Source: an uncultured Alphaproteobacteria bacterium (GTDB taxonomy: Bacteria > Pseudomonadota > Alphaproteobacteria > Rs-D84). From it: a stretch of DNA of 6,927 bases. Where the stretch lies: NCBI GenBank assembly GCA_937900435.1, contig CALCEG010000109.1:1-6927 (forward strand), given 5' to 3'. Both the position numbers and the translations under genes were made by a program. The notes under the pieces were generated by a model. That model was given only the letters and a program-made list of their open reading frames with translations, did not search any database and was not told the origin of the DNA. Positions within the stretch are counted from its first letter, which is position 1; each line of letters opens with the position of its first letter. Of the stretch, positions 1 to 4,615 are shown one piece after another.

Positions 1-143
1 ATACGGGCAATATATCGTTAGAATCCTTGATAAAGTTGGCCTATGCATTGGGGTATGAAAACGATTTTGACTCTCTGTTTATTCGCAAGAACTATCAATC
101 TATCTATGATGTTGTAAATGACGGGGGTAAAAATGCTAAATAA
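1..143 (+). CDS. HipB-like antitoxin, XRE-type HTH regulator (C-terminal part only)
   Basis: The reading frame is open from the left edge (first full codon at 3) to TAA at 141-143, giving 46 residues of a protein whose start lies outside the window. The visible part begins TGNISLESLIKLAYALGY, which fits the last helices of an XRE/Cro-type helix-turn-helix domain (pattern G-N-x-S-L-E-S-L-x-K-x-A-x-A-L-G). It continues with an acidic and aromatic stretch (END, DFDSLF) and a tail containing NYQSIYDVV, as often seen in small regulators encoded directly before HipA kinases. Such antitoxins bind the operator of their own operon and hold the HipA partner inactive. The end of the gene overlaps hipA by 11 bases, implying translational coupling. 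The operator and promoter are outside the window. Family identity is inferred from the tail and the neighbour, because the DNA-recognition helix is not visible. Confidence 0.75.
   Translation, partial: TGNISLESLIKLAYALGYENDFDSLFIRKNYQSIYDVVNDGGKNAK
123..127 (+). promoter_or_regulatory. Ribosome binding site deciding the hipA start
   Basis: A run of five G residues lies 5 bases before ATG at 133, inside the last codons of the hipB-like gene. The alternative in-frame ATG at 118 has no purine-rich sequence before it. Together with the way HipA proteins usually begin (a short polar start followed by a beta strand such as KLLIV), this favours the start at 133. Confidence 0.5.
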
Positions 144-1224
144 TAAACTGCTAATTGTAAAGTATATGGGGCGTATCGTTGGGCGTTTAGCGATGACTCC
201 TGATAACTTGATGGCCTTTGAATATGATGCGGATTGGTTGCAGAATGGTTTTAGTATATCTCCGTTCAAATTACCTCTGGAAAAGAAAGTATTTATATCA
301 GACCGAAATCCATTTGACGGTGTGTTTGGGGTCTTTAATGATTCTTTGCCGGATAATTGGGGCCAGTTGTTGGTAAATCGTGAACTACAAAGACGTGGTA
401 TTGCACCAAACAGTATAAGTTATTTGGACCGCCTGGCAATTGTTGGCAAAAACGGGCCTGGTGCACTTGAGTTTGAACCATCTGCAGAGTTAGAGGCGGA
501 ATATGGTGAATCAGACCTGGACAGTATTGCAGACAAGATAAATGAAATCCTGGCTAATAACGCCCCTGTTGATAATGACGGTATTACAGAAGAGTTGTTT
601 CGTATTGGTGGTTCATCGGGGGGGACTCGGCCCAAGATTTTTAGAAAGGTTGACGGCAATGATTGGATTATAAAGTTTCGTGCATCTGTTGACCCGGTAG
701 ATATTGGTAAACGTGAATTTGATATTATGGAAAAGGCAGCAAAAGCAGGACTTGATACGCCACAACATAATCTGTTCAATAATCGTTACTTTGGTGTGCA
801 ACGTTTTGACCGTATATCTGATGGTGGCAAGGTGTTTATGATTTCTGCATCTGGATTATTGAATGCAGACCATAATCAACCTGTTCTGGATTATACCGAT
901 TTGTTGGGACTAACAGCAAAGCTAACACGCAATATGAGTCAGGTAGAAAAGATGTTTCGTCTGATGGTATTTAATGTTCTGATAAATAATACTGATGACC
1001 ATGCCAAGAATTTTGCGTTTTTGTTTGATGGTAAAGAATGGACTGTTGCACCTGCATTTGATTTGACTGAAACCGTTGGAATATGGGAACATGCAACATC
1101 GGTCAATCATCGTGGTTGTGATATAACGGATGATGATATGATTACTGTTGGCGAAAGGGTCGGAATAAAGCCAAATCGTGCCATGGAAATAATCAACCAG
1201 GTCAGAACGGCAGTTGAATCATAG
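133..1224 (+). CDS. hipA: HipA-family serine/threonine kinase toxin
   Basis: This is a 363-residue protein of the HipA family, the toxin half of a type II toxin-antitoxin pair. HipA kinases phosphorylate cytosolic targets (GltX in Escherichia coli) and cause growth arrest; the target here is unknown. Residues of about 5-95 match the N-terminal HipA subdomain (strand KLLIV, then NPFDGVFGVFNDSLPDNWG). The glycine-rich loop is GGSSGGTRPK at 159-168, where Ser161 aligns with the autophosphorylated Ser150 of E. coli HipA. The catalytic segment NTDDHAKNF includes Asp288 and Asn293, equivalent to Asp309 and Asn314. Asp310 in PAFDLT matches the metal-binding Asp332. All key kinase residues are therefore present and the frame is intact. 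The protein is shorter than E. coli HipA (440 residues), mainly after Asp310, where only about 53 residues remain. It overlaps the antitoxin gene by 11 bases and its stop codon lies one base from the convergent lipoprotein gene. The alternative start at 118 would add five residues. Confidence 0.93.
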   Translation: MLNNKLLIVKYMGRIVGRLAMTPDNLMAFEYDADWLQNGFSISPFKLPLEKKVFISDRNPFDGVFGVFNDSLPDNWGQLLVNRELQRRGIAPNSISYLDRLAIVGKNGPGALEFEPSAELEAEYGESDLDSIADKINEILANNAPVDNDGITEELFRIGGSSGGTRPKIFRKVDGNDWIIKFRASVDPVDIGKREFDIMEKAAKAGLDTPQHNLFNNRYFGVQRFDRISDGGKVFMISASGLLNADHNQPVLDYTDLLGLTAKLTRNMSQVEKMFRLMVFNVLINNTDDHAKNFAFLFDGKEWTVAPAFDLTETVGIWEHATSVNHRGCDITDDDMITVGERVGIKPNRAMEIINQVRTAVES

Positions 1225-1254
1225 ATTATTTGTATAATTTATTATCGATAATCT
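1223..1254. repeat. AT-rich inverted repeat across the convergent stop codons
   Basis: AGATTAT (1223-1229) is perfectly repeated in inverse as ATAATCT (1248-1254). The right arm overlaps the 12-base palindrome ATTATCGATAAT (1241-1252). The structure spans the hipA stop and the last codons of the opposing lipoprotein gene. Neither strand has a clear T-tract after it, so it is at best a weak bidirectional terminator or RNA end-protecting hairpin. It could also be chance in AT-rich DNA. Confidence 0.35.
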
Positions 1255-1816
1255 CTGTCATAAAATGGTTCATTGCGCTGGATTTTATGGACATTCCAAT
1301 TGTTCCATGGTTCAAAAATGGGCTAAGCACCAACAAAGGCCCCCAAATAATATCGTGTGCAGAAACAGGAACTGCAGACGAATAAACTTCTTTACCTTTC
1401 TTCGTTACAAACATAGTGATATCGATATCATAGTTTATAAATACGGGGATTAAGGTAAGGGATAGTCCGGACAAGTAAGCGGCTAACAGCTGATTACCTT
1501 CATCTGTGCCAGTTACCTTGATGTCAAAATGATAGTGGAGGTTGCTCGGTTCGTCTTTTGGTACCCAGTGCACTTTACCAAACAACTTAGATTCTTTGAA
1601 TACATCTTTGATTTTTTCTGCCATTCCATCTGTGTCCAAGAAAGCATCACTACTCATTTGTTGGTGTACAGACACGGAAAAAGTGATGTCTTTACGCTTT
1701 TCTTTTTTTATCTGTATGGCACTATAATCAGGTCTTGCATCAGATATATCAGAAGAAGATATGGTAGCACAGCCAAATAAACTAAAAATCATCAAGGCAG
1801 TCAGTAGTTTTTTCAT
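1226..1816 (-). CDS. Putative lipoprotein of unknown function (196 residues)
   Basis: The protein starts MKKLLTALMIFSLFGC, a typical type II signal peptide: two lysines, a hydrophobic core and lipobox L-F-G-C with the lipidated cysteine at residue 16. Residue 17 is Ala rather than Asp, which by the enterobacterial Lol rule suggests the outer membrane. The mature part has a basic stretch near 37-43 (KKEKRKD), then predicted alternating strands (FSVSV, HYHFDIKV). Two hydrophobic stretches follow, about 110-127 (core AYLSGLSLTLIPVFI) and 156-168 (core WGPLLVLSPF). These may insert into the membrane or form a hydrophobic hairpin. I do not recognise a named family and assign no function. The ribosome binding site AAAGGGAT lies 6 bases before the start, in the 15-base gap after the upstream lipoprotein gene, so the two are very likely co-transcribed. 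The gene is the promoter-distal member of the pair and ends one base from the hipA stop. Confidence 0.8.
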   Translation of the reverse strand: MKKLLTALMIFSLFGCATISSSDISDARPDYSAIQIKKEKRKDITFSVSVHQQMSSDAFLDTDGMAEKIKDVFKESKLFGKVHWVPKDEPSNLHYHFDIKVTGTDEGNQLLAAYLSGLSLTLIPVFINYDIDITMFVTKKGKEVYSSAVPVSAHDIIWGPLLVLSPFLNHGTIGMSIKSSAMNHFMTEIIDNKLYK

Positions 1817-1831
1817 TGTGTATCCCTTTGA

Positions 1832-2335
1832 CTATATCTTTTTAGCTAAGAAGTACGCAACCTGATTGAATACGGTTACATTATAGTTATACGAATAATA
1901 CTGTGTGGAATGTGTAGTAGAAACGCCAGAATAAGATGCAGAATATGGTGAATTCCAAGAGTTTACATAGCCATGATGGTACGTTGTATTTGTTTGAGGT
2001 ATGGCGACAGTATTTGTTTTTGTTCGTGTGCCGGATACATCAGAGTTCAAAATAACAACCGTTGCACCTTTTTCTTTGGCGGTCTGTATCGCTTTTGAAA
2101 ATGGTTCATATTCACTGCTAAAACTGGATGTGCCTAGAACGATATATCCTTGCTTTTCAAATTCTTTTACCTTTTTATCTGGTTCCATAGTGTCAATTAG
2201 CTGGACTTTTTCACCCTGTTTCAGTGCGATAAAATCTGTAATATCATACCCTTCGTCATTGTAATATGTTGAAAAGCCATTAGTTGCACAGCCAGCAAGT
2301 AATAATAACCCCAACAGTCCCAGAATCTTTGCCAT
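1832..2335 (-). CDS. Putative lipoprotein, Tyr/Ser/Thr-rich C-terminal region (167 residues)
   Basis: From ATG at 2335 the protein reads MAKILGLLGLLLLAGC, a short type II signal peptide with lipobox L-A-G-C and the lipidated cysteine at residue 16. Ala at 17 suggests outer-membrane sorting. An in-frame ATG at 2347 would add M-D-G-A, placing an acidic residue in the signal peptide's basic end. GGATGG stands 4 bases before the 2335 start, so 2335 is preferred. The mature part contains QGYIVLGTSSF (62-72) and an alpha/beta-like segment with AKEKGATVVILNSD (86-99). Residues of about 104-156 form a Thr/Asn/Tyr/Ser-rich low-complexity stretch. The layout (glycine-tyrosine strand, 'LG-SSF', 'AK-x-x-GA', then a P-x-T-x-x-x-H-G motif) resembles unnamed conserved proteobacterial lipoproteins I recall; this is memory, not a search. 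First gene of a two-lipoprotein operon. Function unknown. Confidence 0.78.
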   Translation of the reverse strand: MAKILGLLGLLLLAGCATNGFSTYYNDEGYDITDFIALKQGEKVQLIDTMEPDKKVKEFEKQGYIVLGTSSFSSEYEPFSKAIQTAKEKGATVVILNSDVSGTRTKTNTVAIPQTNTTYHHGYVNSWNSPYSASYSGVSTTHSTQYYSYNYNVTVFNQVAYFLAKKI

Positions 2336-2363
2336 AGCACCATCCATTTTCTGTATATTATCC

Positions 2364-2392
2364 AGAATATCGTGTTATGGGAATAAAATCAA
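2364..2392 (-). promoter_or_regulatory. Candidate sigma-70 promoter of the lipoprotein operon
   Basis: Read on the minus strand, TTGATT (2392-2387) and TATTCT (2369-2364) are separated by 17 bases, each matching four of six consensus positions. Transcription would start near 2357, about 20 bases before the preferred start codon at 2335. A perfect TTGACA also occurs at 2414-2409 but has no good -10 element at a normal distance. AT-rich DNA gives such matches by chance, so confidence is low. Confidence 0.35.
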
Positions 2393-2414
2393 TGAATAAT
2401 ACCGCCTATGTCAA

Positions 2415-2437
2415 AGTATGAGATTTTTTCTCATATT
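2415..2437. repeat. Inverted repeat, 9-base arms with a T5 loop
   Basis: TATGAGA (2417-2423) and TCTCATA (2429-2435) form a perfect 7-base stem around TTTTT. One G-T wobble and one A-T pair extend it to 2415-2437. No T-tract follows on either strand, so it does not look like an intrinsic terminator. It lies just upstream of the candidate lipoprotein promoter and overlaps a possible -35-like TTGACA as well as the next dyad by three bases, so it could be a regulator binding site. Confidence 0.45.
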
Positions 2438-2479
2438 AAGAATTATGCTTAATTGCGTATTTAAGCATATTTTCTTAAT
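2435..2479. repeat. Imperfect 45-base dyad (17 paired positions)
   Basis: The inner arms TATGCTTAA (2444-2452) and TTAAGCATA (2461-2469) match perfectly around an 8-base centre. The outer arms TTAAGAA (2436-2442) and TTCTTAA (2472-2478) also match perfectly, separated from the inner arms by one and two unpaired bases. A2435 and T2479 add one more pair. On the + strand the inner stem is followed by TTTTCTT, so a weak terminator is possible, but no + strand gene precedes it. It sits between the end of the primase-like gene and the start of the lipoprotein operon, both on the minus strand. Possible roles are a 3' end structure, an operator or an origin-like dyad; none can be chosen from the sequence alone. 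Confidence 0.5.
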
Positions 2480-2512
2480 GGTCGACCTTTAGGGTGTTTT
2501 TTATTTTTTTTA

Positions 2513-2562
2513 TGGGGTGCATTTCACTGCACTGGCGAGTTAGTGCAAACATCCCAACCCCA
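2513..2562. repeat. Nested palindrome after the primase-like gene
   Basis: The outer arms TGGGGT (2513-2518) and ACCCCA (2557-2562) enclose the inner hairpin TGCACT (2528-2533)/AGTGCA (2542-2547), which has an 8-base loop. GTGCA at 2517-2521 can alternatively pair with TGCAC at 2528-2532, so two foldings of the inner part compete. The structure begins about 50 bases beyond the stop of the minus-strand primase-like gene. Read on that strand it is followed by an A-rich stretch, not a T-tract, so it is not a standard intrinsic terminator for that gene. It may protect the 3' end of the mRNA or mark a protein-binding site. Confidence 0.45.
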
Positions 2563-2614
2563 ATTTGTTATTTTTGGGCTTTTTGTCATTCATTTTGTGT
2601 TTGTATCGATTTTT

Positions 2615-4249
2615 TTATACGGATATTCGCATTAACATCGATTGTAAATCAAAATTGGCTAGCTTTTCGTATCTTCCAATCCCTTCTTTCAATCCCTGTT
2701 TGACAGTACATAGTATTATATGAAAGAAAGACAAGCAACCTGACCCTTTTTGATTGAAATTTACAAGCTCTCTCGATGTAGCTTTTACCTTTTGTCTGAA
2801 TTCTTCAATTAGATACAGGGTTCCTTTGAAAATTGTTCTGCAATACTTTCCGATTTTATAATAATCTCTTCTCAAACCAAACAATCTTATATCGATACAT
2901 TTGTTGTAATGACGATAATAGGTCTTTTCTGCTACTTCAGGAAGATTATTGAAACGACAGAAGTTCAAGTAGTGTATATATCCTGGTTGGTCTAGATTTA
3001 GTTTCATGCAGAACACCAAATAACTAGCTACAGATAATAAACCAGATGAGTTTTTGCTATTCTTTATTTCTGGTATGCTGTTAGTCATCTTCTGAACTTC
3101 TGCCACTAATTCTGTATATTCGTTTCGGTCTTTCAAATGGTGGCGTTCAGTTTTTTTGTTATCTTTGATATAGGCCATTATCTGTTCAATGATTTTGTAA
3201 TGGTTTGATTCAAAATCTGGATATTTTAGCATAAACGTTTCGATATCTGTTATCTTTAACGTTGATATTGCATGTGTTATTTTTTCTTTATCTCTCAGTA
3301 ATATCTCTGTCCGGTCATGCTTGTCGCTTTTTGACAGGTTTTTGACATATTGGTCTGCAGAAATCTTTTGTTCTTTTGGTGTGCAAACTGGTTGATGTCT
3401 ACCTGTTTCCCACGCTTTAGTGCGTAATTTTGCCTTCTGATATTTTAGTGTTTCTTTTTTTATACGTTCTTCTTGCTGTTGTATTGTTTCTTGCAGTTGT
3501 TTTGTTTGTTTGGAAAAGCCACGATATTCAATAGGTTGTAAATGACTGGGTAAAAATTGGTCTATGCGTTTAGCAACATGCACCTCAACTCCCAATAACA
3601 TAGCAAAATGACAGACATCTTTTCTATGATATAGATAGTGGTCAAATCCTGGTATTCCAATAGCGTTGTGACGATTTGAATTAAATATATCGACGTGACC
3701 GCCCATTTTTTCAAATATAGCTTTGTATTTTTCAACAAGGGGCTTGTCCTTGCTTAGACAGAAAATGTGCAGGCCTGCAAATCCTGGTTTGGTGCCAATT
3801 AGCAAATCTGGATATTTTTTCAATTCATAGTAGAACGATTCCATCAATACTGACAGTTCTGGAACGTTAAAGTGATTATCAAAATCAAAGGCATGCAAAT
3901 CCGGATGACCAATAGAAGAAATTACATTGCCGTGCTTAACGTTATTGTACTTTATCGGTGTTCTGGGGGTGTCAAATAAAGGTTCGCTGCCAAAATAAGA
4001 TGTCATCAATTTGTGAGTAAACGCTTTTGAATACTGTTTGCCACTTTTTGTTATGCCTATCCCATCATTGAAATCAATGTGTGTATATTTGAACTTGTAT
4101 AGTGGTTTGTTATAAATATTTTTTCCATTTTTAGAGCAACGGCCCACGTAAAACGCATTACTTCCTACTCTGAACCCTAGATGGGCAGCCCATAACATAC
4201 TTCCGTCAAATCTTTTCCATTGCTCTTGTGTGTATCTCGGTTTTCTCAT
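2615..4249 (-). CDS. Prim-Pol (archaeo-eukaryotic primase)-like protein, 544 residues
   Basis: The middle of this protein carries the three motifs of the archaeo-eukaryotic primase fold in order and at plausible spacing. Motif I is HAFDFDNH (Asp122, Asp124), motif II is GFAGLHIFCL (small-x-His as Gly159-Leu160-His161), and motif III is GHVDIF (Asp187), followed by NAIGIPGF. Enzymes of this superfamily make primers or extend DNA and are common in plasmids, phages and integrated elements. Residues 1-110 are basic and aromatic and not recognised. Residues of about 245-280 look like a charged coiled coil. Residues 405-475 are helix-rich and contain LPEVAEKTYYRHYNK, a possible helix-turn-helix. 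No helicase domain is fused. The start is supported by ATAGGT 8 bases upstream. The gene is divergent from the helicase gene, and a terminator-like hairpin stands directly before its ribosome binding site. The coding call is firm; the primase assignment is an inference from motifs. Alternatives are an inactive Prim-Pol relative or another replication-initiator family. Confidence 0.58.
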   Translation of the reverse strand: MRKPRYTQEQWKRFDGSMLWAAHLGFRVGSNAFYVGRCSKNGKNIYNKPLYKFKYTHIDFNDGIGITKSGKQYSKAFTHKLMTSYFGSEPLFDTPRTPIKYNNVKHGNVISSIGHPDLHAFDFDNHFNVPELSVLMESFYYELKKYPDLLIGTKPGFAGLHIFCLSKDKPLVEKYKAIFEKMGGHVDIFNSNRHNAIGIPGFDHYLYHRKDVCHFAMLLGVEVHVAKRIDQFLPSHLQPIEYRGFSKQTKQLQETIQQQEERIKKETLKYQKAKLRTKAWETGRHQPVCTPKEQKISADQYVKNLSKSDKHDRTEILLRDKEKITHAISTLKITDIETFMLKYPDFESNHYKIIEQIMAYIKDNKKTERHHLKDRNEYTELVAEVQKMTNSIPEIKNSKNSSGLLSVASYLVFCMKLNLDQPGYIHYLNFCRFNNLPEVAEKTYYRHYNKCIDIRLFGLRRDYYKIGKYCRTIFKGTLYLIEEFRQKVKATSRELVNFNQKGSGCLSFFHIILCTVKQGLKEGIGRYEKLANFDLQSMLMRISV

Positions 4250-4296
4250 GCTTTTTTACCTATAAAAAGAGCCCCCACACGAGTCATCGGGGGCAT
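4246..4296 (-). CDS. Possible leader peptide ORF (16 codons)
   Basis: A small frame reads MPPMTRVGALFIGKKA and ends in TGA, which overlaps the ATG of the primase-like gene (ATGA arrangement), a layout typical of translational coupling. Its codons run through the terminator-like hairpin. No Shine-Dalgarno sequence precedes its ATG at 4296 or the second one at 4287, and its composition is dictated by the hairpin, so it may well be fortuitous. Confidence 0.15.
   Translation of the reverse strand: MPPMTRVGALFIGKKA
4264..4294 (-). terminator. Intrinsic terminator in the leader of the primase-like gene
   Basis: On the minus strand, GCCCCC (4294-4289) and GGGGGC (4276-4271) form a 6-base GC-only stem with a 12-base loop, followed at once by TCTTTTT (4270-4264). 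This is the classic intrinsic terminator layout, and on the + strand no T-tract follows. It ends only two bases before the ATAGGT ribosome binding site of the primase-like gene. It therefore either ends a short upstream RNA or attenuates transcription of that gene. Confidence 0.72.
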
Positions 4297-4319
4297 GGTT
4301 CTAAGGTATCGACTCGTGT
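4277..4319 (-). promoter_or_regulatory. Antiterminator-like 9-base inverted repeat competing with the terminator
   Basis: ACACGAGTC at 4319-4311 (minus strand) is perfectly complementary to GACTCGTGT at 4285-4277, which forms most of the loop of the terminator hairpin. The 3' arm of this pairing abuts GGGGGC with no spare base. Full formation of both helices as a pseudoknot would leave no linker to cross the 9-pair helix, so the two structures should largely exclude each other. The 5' arm is transcribed first, so the 9-base helix can form before the terminator is complete. This is the logic of an attenuator. The signal that would switch it is not evident. Confidence 0.55.
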
Positions 4320-4323
4320 ATAT

Positions 4324-4329
4324 TTTATA
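4324..4329 (-). promoter_or_regulatory. Candidate -10 element for the primase-like gene
   Basis: TATAAA on the minus strand matches five of six -10 positions. It would start transcription near 4316-4318, almost exactly at the 5' arm of the antiterminator-like repeat. No recognisable -35 hexamer lies 16-19 bases upstream, so the promoter would be weak or activator-dependent. Confidence 0.3.
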
Positions 4330-4601
4330 GAACTATTTTGTTGCTTGCATTATGACTGATTTTATACTTAAAGCAATGTTTAATGTAGATTTTTTGTAGA
4401 TTAATTATGCCTGGCTTGCATGCCTTTTGGCATTGTGATACGATGGATTCAAATATTGTGTTATCCGTTATTTTCTATAGCAAAAAATAATGTTTTGGTG
4501 CGATGGTGTATAATTTGGCATTTTTGGTCGTGTCATGCTGTAAAAAATGATTTTGTTCCTTGTATTTTATATGATTTTTGGTATTGTTATTACTGAAATA
4601 T
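4330..4601. other. Divergent intergenic region between primase-like and helicase genes
   Basis: No gene is supported in this AT-rich stretch. It holds a direct repeat of TGTAGATT (4384-4391 and 4395-4402) with an 11-base period. It also holds a short hairpin ATGCC-TTTT-GGCAT (4420-4433) overlapping the palindrome GCATGC (4418-4423), and CGATGG occurring twice exactly 60 bases apart (4441, 4501). The repeats could be operators placed on one face of the helix, but all are short enough to arise by chance. Both divergent promoters should lie here. Confidence 0.4.
4509..4514 (+). promoter_or_regulatory. Candidate -10 element of the helicase gene
   Basis: TATAAT is a perfect -10 hexamer on the + strand and would give a 5' untranslated region of about 95 bases. 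No convincing -35 element is found at 16-18 bases upstream. A second candidate, TTGCTT (4341-4346) with TATACT (4363-4368) spaced by 16 bases, lies farther upstream. The true start site cannot be decided from sequence. Confidence 0.3.
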
Positions 4602-4615
4602 AAGGGTGGCCGACC

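Noticed and set aside
118..132. Earlier hipA start at 118
   Set aside because: No Shine-Dalgarno sequence precedes it, while GGGGG lies 5 bases before ATG at 133.
420..801. Minus-strand frames of 119 and 62 residues inside hipA
   Set aside because: They lie wholly antisense to a gene with clear HipA motifs and show no recognisable domains or ribosome binding sites.
2001..2264. + strand 87-residue frame opposite the upstream lipoprotein gene
   Set aside because: It is antisense to a gene with a clear signal peptide and is explained as a mirror frame. No ribosome binding site was found.
2559..2584. Terminator on the + strand (CCCAA/TTGGG followed by CTTTTT)
   Set aside because: The stem has only five pairs with a 10-base loop, and no + strand gene precedes it. 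Without evidence for a transcript it is more likely chance.
2494..2703. Hydrophobic 69-residue frame on the + strand
   Set aside because: It starts with GTG inside a T-rich stretch, has no good ribosome binding site and runs antisense into the end of the primase-like gene. Its hydrophobicity comes from the T-rich DNA.
4297..4312. tRNA-like T-loop (GGTTCTAAGG) on the + strand
   Set aside because: No acceptor stem, anticodon arm or CCA-type end can be fitted around it.
4271..4319. H-type pseudoknot, such as a riboswitch or structured small RNA
   Set aside because: The order of the arms is that of a pseudoknot, but the 3' arm of the 9-base helix directly abuts the 3' arm of the 6-base helix. 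No loop is left to cross the 9-pair helix, so full co-formation is sterically unlikely. No known riboswitch core was recognised.
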